DNA of 64,000 nucleotides from JBNLBT01 sp050303435 (GCA_050303435.1 JBNLBT010000006.1:1-64000); one strand, 5' to 3'. Counted from the first letter of the stretch, positions 24,150-34,035 are shown. Notes: generated by a model not told the origin, from the letters alone. Numbers and translations are program-made.

Positions 24150-25379
24150 ATGCCTGCACGTGAAAAAATCACCTTTCAGGGCCACGAGGCCGAGCTGGCC
24201 GGACTGTTGGACCGCCCGGACGGCCCGCCGCGCGCCTGCGTTTTATTTGCGCACTGTTTCACTTGTGGCAAGAATTCGCTGGCGGCCAGCCGCATCGCCG
24301 GCGCGCTGGTGCAACGCGGCTTTGCCGTGTTGCGCTTTGATTTCACCGGGCTGGGGCAGAGCGAAGGCGAATTTGCCAACGCCAATTTCTCCTCCAACGT
24401 GCAGGACTTGCTGGCCGCGGCTGACTGGTTGCGGAACAATCTGCGCGCTCCGGATGTGCTGATTGGGCATTCACTCGGCGGCACCGCGGTGCTGCACGCC
24501 GCGCACGAGGTGGCCGAAGCCCGCGCCGTGGTGTGCATTGCCGCGCCGTCGCGCGCGGTGCACATTGAACACCTGATCAGCGACGCCATCGATGACATCG
24601 AACACAGCGGGCGTGCGCGGGTGACGCTGGGCGGCCGCAGTTTTACCATCAAGCAACAATTCCTGCATGACCTGCAGCAACACGACAGCGCCGAGCACAT
24701 TGCTCGCCTGGACAAAGCCTTGCTGTTGATGCACTCGCCGCTGGATGCGGTGGTGGCCATAGATGAAGCGGAAAAGATCTATCGCCGGGCCAGGCACCCG
24801 AAGAGTTTCGTCAGCCTGAACCGCGCCGATCATTTGCTCAGCGAGCGCGAGCAAGACGCCGTCTACGCGGCCGATGTGATCGCCGCCTGGGCCGGGCAGT
24901 ACCTGGACGCGGACGTTCAACTGCAGTCTGACCAAACTGAGACGTCACCGGACAGCGGTTGGGTGCATGTGCAGGAACAGGACCACCGCTTTTTGTGCCG
25001 TGTGCGCAGCGACGCGCATCAATGGCTGGCGGATGAACCGCGCGCGCTGGGCGGGCAGGACCGCGGGCCGGACCCGTACGAACACCTGCTGGCGGCGCTG
25101 GGCGCCTGCACCGTGATGACCCTGCGCATGTACATCCAACGCAAAGGCTGGCCAGTCGACGACATTGCCGCGCGCCTGTCGCACAGCCGCGTGCACCCGC
25201 AAGACTGTGCGGACTGTGACGAGGCGGGCGCGCGGGTGGATCTGATCCGGCGCGAACTGCGCATTGACGGTGACCTGGATGAAGCCCAACGCCGGCGTTT
25301 GCTGGAAATCGCCGACAAATGCCCGGTGCACCGCACCCTGATGAACACCATCCAGGTGGACACCGCATGGCAGGCCTGA
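24150..25379 (+). CDS. Alpha/beta-hydrolase-OsmC fusion protein
   Basis: 409 residues. Residues 1-255 form an alpha/beta-hydrolase with Ser108 in LIGHSLGGTAV, a HCFTCGKNS oxyanion segment and His in NRADHLLSE. Residues 270-409 form an OsmC domain with both peroxidatic cysteines, LGACTVMTLRMY and ADKCPVHRTL. OsmC proteins reduce organic hydroperoxides with thiols. The fusion is known in several proteobacteria and suggests that ester-linked lipid peroxides are released and reduced by one protein (inference). Confidence 0.9.
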   Translation: MPAREKITFQGHEAELAGLLDRPDGPPRACVLFAHCFTCGKNSLAASRIAGALVQRGFAVLRFDFTGLGQSEGEFANANFSSNVQDLLAAADWLRNNLRAPDVLIGHSLGGTAVLHAAHEVAEARAVVCIAAPSRAVHIEHLISDAIDDIEHSGRARVTLGGRSFTIKQQFLHDLQQHDSAEHIARLDKALLLMHSPLDAVVAIDEAEKIYRRARHPKSFVSLNRADHLLSEREQDAVYAADVIAAWAGQYLDADVQLQSDQTETSPDSGWVHVQEQDHRFLCRVRSDAHQWLADEPRALGGQDRGPDPYEHLLAALGACTVMTLRMYIQRKGWPVDDIAARLSHSRVHPQDCADCDEAGARVDLIRRELRIDGDLDEAQRRRLLEIADKCPVHRTLMNTIQVDTAWQA

Positions 25380-25846
25380 CCGCGTGGATGGAACTACACG
25401 GCCAACTGATCGGCTGGCTGATCGCAGGCTGGATTTTTCTGGTGCTGCTGGCCTCGGTGATTTATCGACGCATCAAGGACGCGTCTTTGCCAACGCCGCC
25501 GGCGGCAGAACGCGTGTTCGATGAATCGGGCGTGTCCGGTGTCAGCCAGCGCCATTGGCTCAGCCGCCTCGGCGGTGCACACAACTGTTTGCGGGTGACC
25601 TGTACGGCGCAGGAATTGATCATCCGTCCGCTGTTTCCGTTTCAGCTGTTTTTCTTGCCGGAAATTTTTGATTTGCAACACCGCGTGCGTCTGGGTGAAC
25701 AGATCGCATCGCTTGAACCGGGTAAGAAAAATAGGCTGCGGCAGTGGGTGCGTGTGCGCATCCGCACGCGTGGCGGTGAATACTCGCTGGATCTGTTGCT
25801 GCGCGGGGCCACGCAGTTCATCCGCGCTGTAAACCGTGAACTGTGA
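25367..25846 (+). CDS. Single-TM protein of unknown function
   Basis: 159 residues from the ATG at 25367, overlapping the hydrolase-OsmC stop. TM about 14-33 (WLIAGWIFLVLLASVIY); the rest is a cytosolic beta-rich domain of PH-like look (LRVTCTAQELIIRPLFPFQLFFLP, ending LLLRGATQFIRAVNREL; cited in part). No family assigned. Co-transcribed with the upstream genes. Confidence 0.6.
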   Translation: MAGLTAWMELHGQLIGWLIAGWIFLVLLASVIYRRIKDASLPTPPAAERVFDESGVSGVSQRHWLSRLGGAHNCLRVTCTAQELIIRPLFPFQLFFLPEIFDLQHRVRLGEQIASLEPGKKNRLRQWVRVRIRTRGGEYSLDLLLRGATQFIRAVNREL

Positions 25847-25915
25847 TCTCAATTCACTTACAATTCAATCACATACAGCCAATTTTTCAATGGCGTTCGA
25901 GCTGTGAAAGGGCGA

Positions 25916-26311
25916 TCAATCGTGCTCCGCGGTCCACTGCGCAGACACCGCCCGGCCTTTGTCAAAATCATCCACCACCAGAATCAAGCGGTTGTGATGG
26001 TCCGAATACTGCACTTCGATGTTGACACCGGCCTGTTGCATGCGTCGTGTGATTTCGCCCAGCTGGCCGAACTGATCCTGATCCAGTTTCTGGATCAGCA
26101 CGTCGTTTTCTTTCAGCACCTCGATGCCTTTGGCTTCCAGCGCATTGCGCGCCGCGGTTGCGTCTTTAAAGAGGAAATGTGCAATGCCTTCTTGCTCGCT
26201 GGTCATCCACACGCCGCCGCCTTCAATGCTGACCTGGGCCAGCGCCAAAGCCTCGCCGATTTCTGCCAGTGAACCGGGGCGATTGATCAATCGAATGGCC
26301 AGGTCTTTCAT
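25916..26311 (-). CDS. Tandem ACT-domain protein
   Basis: 131 residues from the ATG at 26311. Two ACT repeats: 1-68 (DLAIRLINRPGSLAEIGEAL; ligand-site Gly-Ser in RPGSL) and 69-131 (DVLIQKLDQDQFGQLGEITR; second-domain beta strand NRLILVVDDFDKG). ACT pairs without a catalytic domain bind amino acids and regulate partner enzymes. No partner gene is adjacent. Confidence 0.8.
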   Translation of the reverse strand: MKDLAIRLINRPGSLAEIGEALALAQVSIEGGGVWMTSEQEGIAHFLFKDATAARNALEAKGIEVLKENDVLIQKLDQDQFGQLGEITRRMQQAGVNIEVQYSDHHNRLILVVDDFDKGRAVSAQWTAEHD

Positions 26312-26566
26312 GTCAAATCTCCGCACGCAAAAAAGTCGCATTATTGGCCAAAGTGCCCGTCAAATCAAGGGCGGAAGTGCGCGCCGTGGCCCCGGGGCGT
26401 TTGCTCACGCCGGCGAATCTGGAGCCCATCGACGCGTCGTGCCATGACCCCATCTCGAGGGCGATGAAAAAAAAATGACAAAAAAAACCGGCGCACGACG
26501 ATATACATTGTAATCTTCTGTATAATCAAAACGGGACTCAATGCAACAATTTAAAAAAGGGATCGC

Positions 26567-27214
26567 ATGAAAAAAATAATCACAGCCGTCAGTGCCATGA
26601 GCGTGGCCTTGGGATGCAACGCTGAAAATAAGACAGACCGCACGGATCAGTTGATCACTGATCGCGTCTACAGCAACATGGAATCGGGTCAAAGCGTCTA
26701 TGGCAGCGGCATGCTGAACATGCTGGTCAGCAAGTCAGTGGCCTTGATCAATGACGCCGATGGCTCCAACGATGTGACCGCAGGCGATCGCCTGATCTAC
26801 ACCGTGGTCACCGACAACCCGAACGATTTCGCGGTCAGCGGGGTGTTTGTGGAAGATGTGCTGGATTCACATCTGATGCTGGAGCTCGGTTTTGTCACCA
26901 CCTCGCAAGGTTTTGTATTGGAAGGCAATCACCCCAACGACGCAGACTGGTATCTGCAGGTGTATCACGGCGTGATTCAGCCGGACGACTTTGCCGTGGT
27001 GCATTTTGAAGTGACCCTGGATTACATTCCTCCGCAGATCGGCGTGATACTCAATCAGGCGGTGGTTGAAGTGGCCAGCGTCAGCGCATTCTTTTTGTCC
27101 GATGACCCGTCATTGCCCGGCAGCGAGGATCCAACCTATATTCAGGTGCGCGGCCAATTGCCGGATTTGATTTTCGAACACGATTTCGAGACGCCTTCCA
27201 GCGTATTTATCTGA
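26567..27214 (+). CDS. Exported DUF11-like protein with FE-type tail
   Basis: 215 residues. Signal peptide MKKIITAVSAMSVALGCNA (possible lipobox LGC). The central part, SVALINDADGSNDVTAGDRL with YTVVTDNPNDFAVSGVFVED, matches a DUF11/conserved-repeat domain that usually caps surface proteins. Near the C-terminus it carries PDLIFEHDFE (residues 199-208), the tail shared with three other exported proteins here, followed by seven extra residues. TATAAT at 26521-26526 lies 40 nt upstream with no clear -35. The 255-bp spacer before it shows nothing else. Confidence 0.7.
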   Translation: MKKIITAVSAMSVALGCNAENKTDRTDQLITDRVYSNMESGQSVYGSGMLNMLVSKSVALINDADGSNDVTAGDRLIYTVVTDNPNDFAVSGVFVEDVLDSHLMLELGFVTTSQGFVLEGNHPNDADWYLQVYHGVIQPDDFAVVHFEVTLDYIPPQIGVILNQAVVEVASVSAFFLSDDPSLPGSEDPTYIQVRGQLPDLIFEHDFETPSSVFI

Positions 27215-27235
27215 GTTTGATCGCGCGGCATCCGC

Positions 27236-28087
27236 ATGGAACGGTACGACGCTGAGCAATACCACCACATCTGGTATGAACATTGGCACCGCTATCATTT
27301 TGCCCGCAATTTCGTGCGTGGTGCCGCCGTCTGCGATGCCGCCTGTGGCACCGGCTACGGCAGCGCCTTGCTGGCCGCCGACGCGGCTGAAGTGATCGGC
27401 ATCGACTGCGATCGGGGCTGCATAGAAACGGCCCGTCAGCGCTACGCGCGTGAAAACCTGAGTTTCGTGCAAGGCGACGTGCTGGATTTGCCATTTGCCG
27501 ATGACCGTTTTGATGTGCTGGTGTCGTTTGAAACCATCGAACACCTGGCCGAACATCAGCGCCTGATGGCGCAGTTTGCGCGCGTGCTGAAACAGGACGG
27601 GGTGTTGATTGTTTCAACCCCCGACAAAGATCAGTACAACCCCGATGCGCCGCACAACCACCATCACGTCAAAGAATTGCATCGCCAGGAGTTCCTCGAT
27701 CTGGCGGGTGCGCATTTCGCCGCCAGTCGTTTGTATGGACAGCAGCTGCGTGTGACTTCCGTGATAGAACCGCTGCTCAGGCCGGATGCGCAGGCCTGCA
27801 CTGAAGCCAGTGTGTACCTGCAGCAGGGCCGGGAAATGCAGGCCGCGGAAAACGCCGCGCCGGCCACCTATCTGATTTTGTTTTGCAGCCAGTCCGAGGC
27901 CGCGCTGCAGGCCTGCATCAAACCGCTGCGGCATCATTTTTTTGACGCCGGCAATGATTTGCTGCGCCATTACGATGCCTGCATTGCCCAGGGCCTGTCC
28001 AGCGACCAGCAGGTGCATGAATTGCAGGGCAAACTGAAATTGCAACACGCCGTGCTGATGCAACTGCGCGCCCGACTCGGTCTATAG
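27236..28087 (+). CDS. Class I SAM-dependent methyltransferase
   Basis: 283 residues. Methyltransferase-11-type Rossmann fold: motif I CDAACGTGYGSALL (33-46), acidic end of beta2 in VIGIDCDRGC, then GDVLDLPFADDRFDVLVSFETIEHL (motifs II-III, cited in part). Beyond residue 170 is a helical extension ending in a heptad-rich segment (VHELQGKLKLQHAVLMQLRARL). It converges with the large glycosyltransferase gene (8-nt gap); methylation of a glycan or nucleotide sugar is a reasonable guess only. Confidence 0.85.
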   Translation: MERYDAEQYHHIWYEHWHRYHFARNFVRGAAVCDAACGTGYGSALLAADAAEVIGIDCDRGCIETARQRYARENLSFVQGDVLDLPFADDRFDVLVSFETIEHLAEHQRLMAQFARVLKQDGVLIVSTPDKDQYNPDAPHNHHHVKELHRQEFLDLAGAHFAASRLYGQQLRVTSVIEPLLRPDAQACTEASVYLQQGREMQAAENAAPATYLILFCSQSEAALQACIKPLRHHFFDAGNDLLRHYDACIAQGLSSDQQVHELQGKLKLQHAVLMQLRARLGL

Positions 28088-28095
28088 CGCGGCGA

Positions 28096-31000
28096 TCAAT
28101 CCAGCAACGCGCCCAGCCATTCTGGCAGGTGGTCCTCGAGAAAATACCCGGCTTCAACCCACGCACGCATGCGCGCGCCGTGTTTGGCCCGCAATGCATC
28201 GTCGTCGTCCAGCGCGCACAGGGCGGTGTGCCATTCTTCCCAGCGATTCGGCAGGGTCCAGGCCGGTGTGTCCAGATAGGGGGCAATTGCGCTGGCGATC
28301 ACCGGAATGCCCAAGGCCCCGCATTCAATCAATTTTAATCGGCTTTTGGCGCGGTTGAAGGGGTTGTCGACCAGTGGCGCAATGGCCACATCCAAGGCCA
28401 GCGACTGCAAGGCGGTGTGATACGTCGAGAGCGGCGTGTGTCGATGGAACTCGATCCATTCGTCCGGCACATTGTGTGGGCGGTCGCCAAAAAACACCCA
28501 CTGAAAGCGCGCCCGGGTGTGCTCAATCAGTGGCTTCAGCCAGGCCAGATCATCGCGGTGCTGCTGCGCGCCGGCCCAGCCGATGCGCAAGGGTTTGTGG
28601 CCTTTGGCCGCGCCGTGGCATTGGTCCCAGTGCACCCGCGAGAGCCGGTTTTCCACCACCCGGATGTCGCCGTGCCAGTCGCGCCATTGCTGCGCCAGTT
28701 GCGGCGTGCTGACCAGCACCCGATGCACCAGTGAGAAGGCTTCCTGCAGTTGTTTCGAGATGTCATCGGGGTTGCTGCGCGCAAAGGGGTTGTATTCGGG
28801 CAGGTCATTGAGCAGGTCATCAAAACTCAACACGATGCGTACATCCAGCTGTTCGCGGTATTCACGCAGTGCCTGCAGTCGATTGCCGCCGATGTGGTTG
28901 TGCAACAGCAGCACGTCGGGGTGTTGTTTGGCCAGATCCGCGGCGCTGGCCAGTGGATCGCCGCTGTGGTGCGGCACAAAGGCCACGCTGATGGCGTCTT
29001 GCGCCGCCAGCGCACTCAACGGCGCTTTGACGCGGTAAAAACCGCTGGCCCAGTCGTTGTGAGCAAAGCCCAGCACCCGGGGGCGGTTTTTGGCGGCTTT
29101 GAAAGCCCCAAAATGCGTGTCCAGGGTGGCGCTCTGGCCCGGCAACAACGCCGCCGGCACGTCGCCGGGGCGGCGCAGCAGGGCGCGCGCCTGCGGCAAC
29201 AAGTCCTGCCGGGCGTCGTGCAGTGGCACCGGCGGTTCATGCCCCCAGTGACCGGGCAGCCCGTGGATGTGTATGGCCTCGGTTTCCAGCACCGCGCAGC
29301 GGCGTCGCGCTTCGCCCAGTCGCGCCGACAGTTGCCAGGCCGTGTGCTGTGGTCCTCCGGCCGCGTGCAGGCCACCGGCACGCAGCCACGCGCTGCGCAG
29401 AATCAGGCTGCAATCCGCGTGCAGCAAGGTGCATGGCAGCGGCCATTCGCGGCGGTCAAAACGGCGGTCGCGCAACACCCCGTGGCCGCCGGGAAAGCGC
29501 CCCTGTTGCAGCACCGGGTGTTGCAGACAGTGCGGCTGCGTCGGGTGCGATTGCGCCGGTGAAATGGCGTCAATGCCCCAGTGACCCAGCCAGCGCACCA
29601 GGCTTTGCAGCGACGCGTCGTGTTGCAGGGTGACGTTGTCGTGCAGCAGCAACACAGCGTCCGACGGCTGCGAGTGCACCGCGCGATTGATGGCGTTCAC
29701 GGTCTCAGTGTGCTGTTCAAGCGGGTGCAGTTCGACGCGGGGATCCGGGTGTGTCTGGCGGGCGCTGGCACTGAACACCTGCACGCGGCAGACGCTCGCG
29801 CCACGCTGCGCAAGCAGAGACTCAATGCGCGCATCCAGCAGTGCTTCGTTCTTGCCACTGAACAGCACCGCGTGCACGTTGCGTTTTTTGTTGATGTCCG
29901 GCAGCGCGCAGTCAGCGGTGTTTTCCATGTGCATTTGCCTGCGCCACAGCGTGTCGGGTGTGCTGTGCGACGGGTGCGGGAAATGCAGCGCCGGCGGGCT
30001 CTCAGGCTGAATCAACAGCTCGCGCACACATTGCGCCGCATCGGCGCCGTTGCGCAATAGCGCCGCCACCCGTTGCCACAGCGCCGACGGCAGCCGTGAG
30101 GGGTGAATCAACAGGGCGTTGTGTCGCGCCGGTTGTTGCTGCAACCAGAGCGGATCAGATGCAGGACGAAACAGCGGCGCGTACAGTTGACCGTGGCGAT
30201 CACGCAAGGTGGAATCGGCCAGACTCAGGGCACAGGCGCTGCGCTGCAGCGCGTGCTGCCAATTGCCAAAGTTGTCGTTGATCTGAACCCCGGCGTGCAC
30301 CACCGCAAGCAGCGGTTCTGTGCAATCCGCCAGCGCGGCCGGCTGGAATTCAACGTGTTTTGGGGCGTGCCGGCGCAGGGCCTCGCGGGTTTGCTGCAAG
30401 CCGAGGCGGTCAGTGCCGCTGATCAGCACCGCGCAGCGCACATCATCACGCCAGTCGCCGGCGCATTCCAACACGTGATCTGCCTGCAGCCAATCGCTCA
30501 TGCGCGCAAAGGCCGAGTCTGCCGGCTGCGGCCAGGCATTGATTTGTTGGCCATTCTCCGCTGCAACCGCCTGCGTGCGCGCGCACGCGGTGATCAGCTG
30601 TGCCAGTTTCTGCGCGCTTTCATTGCTGCACTGCCGAGGCCGTTCGCGCAGCACGAGCTGCATGCGTTTGAGCAGGACGCCGCCGTTGTCTGTGGCGCGT
30701 TCGATGGCCTGTGCCAGGGCGGTCGCGTCGTTGGCTGCATACAGCAGGCCGGTGCGTTCGTGTTCGATGCGTTCGGGGTAGGCGCCGCTGCACGGCGCAA
30801 TCACAGGTCGGCCGTTTTCATGGGCCTCGGACAAGGTGAGGCTGAATGTTTCGGCACAGATTGAACACGCCAGCACGGCATCCACGGTGCGCAGGCGTTC
30901 AGGCAGGTCTTCTCTTTGATAGGGACCCGCCGCTTCGATTTCACTCCGCTTCACATGGGTTTGCAGCGTAGGCTCTATGGCACCGATGATGGACCAGCGG

Positions 31001-32718
31001 ATGTTGCGGTGCCGCAGTTTTTTATACACCTGCAGAAACAGCAGGGCGCCTTTGTGCCAGGTGAATGTGCCGAGAAAAGCCAGGTGCAATGGTGTCTCAT
31101 GTTGCGCCGCTTGCGTGACCGCCTGCGCGTGTTGCATGCGAGGCAATGTCGGGGTGAAGCGCAGCAGACGCAGCGCGTCGTGCAGCCGGTGGTGTGTGCT
31201 GAGTTTGTCTTGCAGATAGTCGCTGGGCGTCAGCACCCGCCGCGCCTGCTGCAGAATCTGCCGAAACAGGGCATCGCGTGCCTGCAGGTAAGTGCGCATG
31301 TCCTCGGTGCTCAAGTCGCTGCCGCTTTGCAGACAGTCGATACACTGTGCATCGCGCCAGTCGGCGTGTGATTTGCCGCAGGCTCGCAGCGCATCCTGTG
31401 CACCGGTGAGCAGATTGAAGCGGTGGCACAGGGCAAAGTGATCGTGGGCCATGTACAGATAGGGCACACCCAGTTTGTGACAGATCAGCGGCAATTGCAG
31501 GCTGCCGTAATTGACCAGGGAATGCACCACCACCGCGCGCACCTCGGCGTACAGCAGCCATTGCGTAAACACGCGCTCCAGCGGCGCGTTGTGCAATGCG
31601 GCCGGGCGCCCATCAATCCATGTTTGCGTTGCATCCCTGGCTTGTCTGAATTCCAGCAGGTGCACTCGCTCGGTCAATTGACGCAGCCTCAGCCGGTTGA
31701 CCGGGTTGCGCGATGGCCGGCGCAACAACACCGTGTGCTCGTGGTCGGCCGGCCAGTTCTGCAGCAACTGCCGGGTGAACAATTCCACGCCGCCGATGGC
31801 CTCCAGGCTGTGCACCAGATGCATGACCTGCACGCGTTCGGGGTTTTGCGCGGCGCGCGTGCGCGCCTCCAGCACGCGCACCGGGCTGAGCGCCATGAAG
31901 CGCTGCACTTCGCGGCTGTACTCGGGCCAGCGTAAATCCAGCAAATCTTGATGTGTCTGCTGCAGCACGCGCGCCTGTTCTGTGAAACTGGCCTGGCCGC
32001 TGTGGTGCACAAAAGCCGCCACCGCACAGGCCAGGTGATGGCCGGCGCTGCGCAGGCGCATTGAGGCGTCGCATTCTTCCCCGTATCCCGGGTGAAAAAA
32101 CGCATCAAACAGACCGTCCTCTGGCAGGTGCTGGCGCTTCACCAGCAGGCAAAAACCTACGGTTGTGGGCAGCGCAAACCACAGGCCATGCATGTCAGCC
32201 AGTGCGTCCGCTTGCGCTGCGTGTGGCGCATCCAATGTCAGCAGAGTGGCGTTGTCAGACAAGGGGCACACCGCCGCCACCGCAGGCTCACCGGCGACCC
32301 GATCCATGGCTTCAAGCCAGCCGGCGGTGACCCGCGTGTCGCTGTTGAGAATCACCACGTCGCGGTCGCATTCGGCGAGGGCGCGGTTGACGTTGTGCAC
32401 AAAACCCAGGTTGTGTGGGCGGTGGTGTACGTGCACCTGCGGGTGCCGTTGCGCCAGTTGATCCAGCCAGGGCGCCACGCGCGCATCGTCGCTGGCGTCG
32501 TTGCAAAAATGCAGGCGGTGTGTTGCGTCGGTGTGCGCCAACAGGCTGACCACCAGCGCCTGCAGTTCGGTGAAGGCATTGAACACTGGCACCACCACAT
32601 CGTAGCGGGCGTTGAGTGCCTGCGCGCTGTAATTGAATGCCGCTGAACGAATCAGGGCGTCGAGATCGACGCGGTGGTCTGTGGGCAAGGACGCGTGCTG
32701 CGCCGGCGCGTTGTGCAT
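28096..32718 (-). CDS. Four-module glycosyltransferase polyprotein
   Basis: 1540 residues from the ATG at 32718 (a GTG at 32766 would add 16). Module 1 (about 40-290): GT2, YDVVVPVFNAFTELQALV, NSDTRVTAGWLEAMDR. Module 2 (about 291-700): GT4, LVHSLEAIGGVELFTRQLL, FLGTFTWHKG, and the donor E-x7-E-like ETFSLTLSEAHENGRPV. Module 3 (about 940-1150): a second GT2-like domain with LLLHDNVTLQHD in place of a clear DxD. Module 4 (about 1210-1540): GT4-like, GFYRVKAPL, GWAGAQQHRDDL, IECGALGIPVIAS. Single-chain multi-GTs usually build repeat units of surface glycans. No polymerase or flippase is nearby. Confidence 0.85.
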   Translation of the reverse strand: MHNAPAQHASLPTDHRVDLDALIRSAAFNYSAQALNARYDVVVPVFNAFTELQALVVSLLAHTDATHRLHFCNDASDDARVAPWLDQLAQRHPQVHVHHRPHNLGFVHNVNRALAECDRDVVILNSDTRVTAGWLEAMDRVAGEPAVAAVCPLSDNATLLTLDAPHAAQADALADMHGLWFALPTTVGFCLLVKRQHLPEDGLFDAFFHPGYGEECDASMRLRSAGHHLACAVAAFVHHSGQASFTEQARVLQQTHQDLLDLRWPEYSREVQRFMALSPVRVLEARTRAAQNPERVQVMHLVHSLEAIGGVELFTRQLLQNWPADHEHTVLLRRPSRNPVNRLRLRQLTERVHLLEFRQARDATQTWIDGRPAALHNAPLERVFTQWLLYAEVRAVVVHSLVNYGSLQLPLICHKLGVPYLYMAHDHFALCHRFNLLTGAQDALRACGKSHADWRDAQCIDCLQSGSDLSTEDMRTYLQARDALFRQILQQARRVLTPSDYLQDKLSTHHRLHDALRLLRFTPTLPRMQHAQAVTQAAQHETPLHLAFLGTFTWHKGALLFLQVYKKLRHRNIRWSIIGAIEPTLQTHVKRSEIEAAGPYQREDLPERLRTVDAVLACSICAETFSLTLSEAHENGRPVIAPCSGAYPERIEHERTGLLYAANDATALAQAIERATDNGGVLLKRMQLVLRERPRQCSNESAQKLAQLITACARTQAVAAENGQQINAWPQPADSAFARMSDWLQADHVLECAGDWRDDVRCAVLISGTDRLGLQQTREALRRHAPKHVEFQPAALADCTEPLLAVVHAGVQINDNFGNWQHALQRSACALSLADSTLRDRHGQLYAPLFRPASDPLWLQQQPARHNALLIHPSRLPSALWQRVAALLRNGADAAQCVRELLIQPESPPALHFPHPSHSTPDTLWRRQMHMENTADCALPDINKKRNVHAVLFSGKNEALLDARIESLLAQRGASVCRVQVFSASARQTHPDPRVELHPLEQHTETVNAINRAVHSQPSDAVLLLHDNVTLQHDASLQSLVRWLGHWGIDAISPAQSHPTQPHCLQHPVLQQGRFPGGHGVLRDRRFDRREWPLPCTLLHADCSLILRSAWLRAGGLHAAGGPQHTAWQLSARLGEARRRCAVLETEAIHIHGLPGHWGHEPPVPLHDARQDLLPQARALLRRPGDVPAALLPGQSATLDTHFGAFKAAKNRPRVLGFAHNDWASGFYRVKAPLSALAAQDAISVAFVPHHSGDPLASAADLAKQHPDVLLLHNHIGGNRLQALREYREQLDVRIVLSFDDLLNDLPEYNPFARSNPDDISKQLQEAFSLVHRVLVSTPQLAQQWRDWHGDIRVVENRLSRVHWDQCHGAAKGHKPLRIGWAGAQQHRDDLAWLKPLIEHTRARFQWVFFGDRPHNVPDEWIEFHRHTPLSTYHTALQSLALDVAIAPLVDNPFNRAKSRLKLIECGALGIPVIASAIAPYLDTPAWTLPNRWEEWHTALCALDDDDALRAKHGARMRAWVEAGYFLEDHLPEWLGALLD

Positions 32719-32855
32719 GGATGTTTGACCGCTCCAGTGAAAGTGTGACCATGATACCAAAAGCACGCCTTGATGCCAGTTTCGCTGAATTTTTTGTCAA
32801 CCGCCAGCGCGTGCACACGTTGCAGGCGATGAATCAAATAAAAAAGGAGTTCGAC

Positions 32856-33953
32856 ATGAAAATGCATTTCAAGCTGATTTTACTGCTCATCAGCGGTGGC
32901 ACGCAGGCCGCCATACAATGTGGATTGCCGCCGGTGATCGGGGGCGTGCAATATTGCCCGGCCAGTGGTCACCAGACCTGCGCCGTAGACGTTGAGGACG
33001 CCGATGGGGTGCCACAGCCGCGGGTGTTTTGTCTCAGCATTCCGAGCGCGGAACGGGCCAACGCGGTGTTTCTGTTTCACGGCGCCCGCCACACCGGCCT
33101 GGCGATGGCGGGTCGATTTGCCAACCAGGCCAGCGAAGCATTTTTGGTCCTGCCCAGCGCCGGCTTGGTGCGCGGTCACCGCGGTTGGAACACGGTGGAT
33201 CGCACGGTGCCGGATTTTGCCGATTTGAAGGCCGAGCGCGGTCATTCGGACACTGAATTTATTCAAACCCTGTTGCTGGAATTGGATGCCGCGCTGTCCT
33301 GTGATCAGGTCAATCCGCCAACCCCGTGCATACTCAACTACTACGCGGCCGGTTTTTCCAGCGGCGCCGGCATGGTGTTTCAACTGTACACGCGCAATGA
33401 GTTCAACGCCTGGTTCAGTGGCTATGGGGCGGTCAGCAATCAGATCAACCGCGCCATGCGCGCTGCCCACGATCCACTCACCGACGCCGGCAACGCCACA
33501 TTGCCGCTGATGCCCAGACCGTTTTTTTACATGACTGGAACGGAAGAGTTTATTCACTTGCCCATCGATGACATGATCGATGTGGTGTCCAGTGCCTGCA
33601 CGCAGCCGGATGACATGCTGCACAGCGTGTACTGCTACAAAGCAGAGGCCGGCAACAACATCGCCTCCGGCCGCCACGATTCGGCGCTGTGGCTGCGTGA
33701 ACAAAACGGCGCACTGGCGGATTCGCTCAATGTATGGCACGACCGGCCCGGCAACGACACGCTGATCAGTGAACAGTTTTACCCGGCCGATCCACTGCAG
33801 CTGGATTCGGCGCCGGTGGCATTGCTGACCGTGATCAACGGCGCACACAGCTGGCCAAGCATCCGCAACACGCGCGCTGCCGCTCGCCATTCAGAAGACA
33901 TTGAAACCTCCGATGAAATGGTGGCCTTCTGGCGCGCCTGGGCGGGGTATTGA
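32856..33953 (+). CDS. Secreted esterase, PHB-depolymerase/LpqC-like
   Basis: 365 residues from the ATG at 32856 (AAGGAG 6 nt upstream); upstream frame to 32637 is antisense to the glycosyltransferase. Signal peptide in MKMHFKLILLLISGGTQA. Alpha/beta-hydrolase with Ser in YYAAGFSSGAGMVFQL, an oxyanion region FLFHGARHTG and a C-terminal His in INGAHSWPS. The layout follows polyhydroxybutyrate depolymerase/LpqC esterases. Many cysteines in the N-terminal 130 residues suggest disulphides. Extracellular ester hydrolysis is likely. Confidence 0.75.
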   Translation: MKMHFKLILLLISGGTQAAIQCGLPPVIGGVQYCPASGHQTCAVDVEDADGVPQPRVFCLSIPSAERANAVFLFHGARHTGLAMAGRFANQASEAFLVLPSAGLVRGHRGWNTVDRTVPDFADLKAERGHSDTEFIQTLLLELDAALSCDQVNPPTPCILNYYAAGFSSGAGMVFQLYTRNEFNAWFSGYGAVSNQINRAMRAAHDPLTDAGNATLPLMPRPFFYMTGTEEFIHLPIDDMIDVVSSACTQPDDMLHSVYCYKAEAGNNIASGRHDSALWLREQNGALADSLNVWHDRPGNDTLISEQFYPADPLQLDSAPVALLTVINGAHSWPSIRNTRAAARHSEDIETSDEMVAFWRAWAGY

Positions 33954-33961
33954 CGCGCTCT

Positions 33962-33987
33962 GACACGGCCATCCAAGGGCCTGTGTC
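33962..33987 (+). terminator. Hairpin after the secreted esterase, no T-run
   Basis: GACACGGCC (33962-33970) pairs with GGCC and GTGTC (33978-33987) with one bulged T, 9 bp of stem and a 7-nt loop, 9 nt after the stop. The lack of a T-run makes intrinsic termination doubtful. Confidence 0.3.
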
Positions 33988-34035
33988 GGCGCCGGGCCGG
34001 GGCCGTGAATTGTGTGAAAGCAATCACATCCTGAG

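Noticed and set aside
25367..25379. 13-bp overlap suggesting a frameshifted single gene with the OsmC fusion
   Set aside because: The OsmC domain is complete at its stop, and the next protein has its own start and TM segment, so this is ordinary operon overlap.
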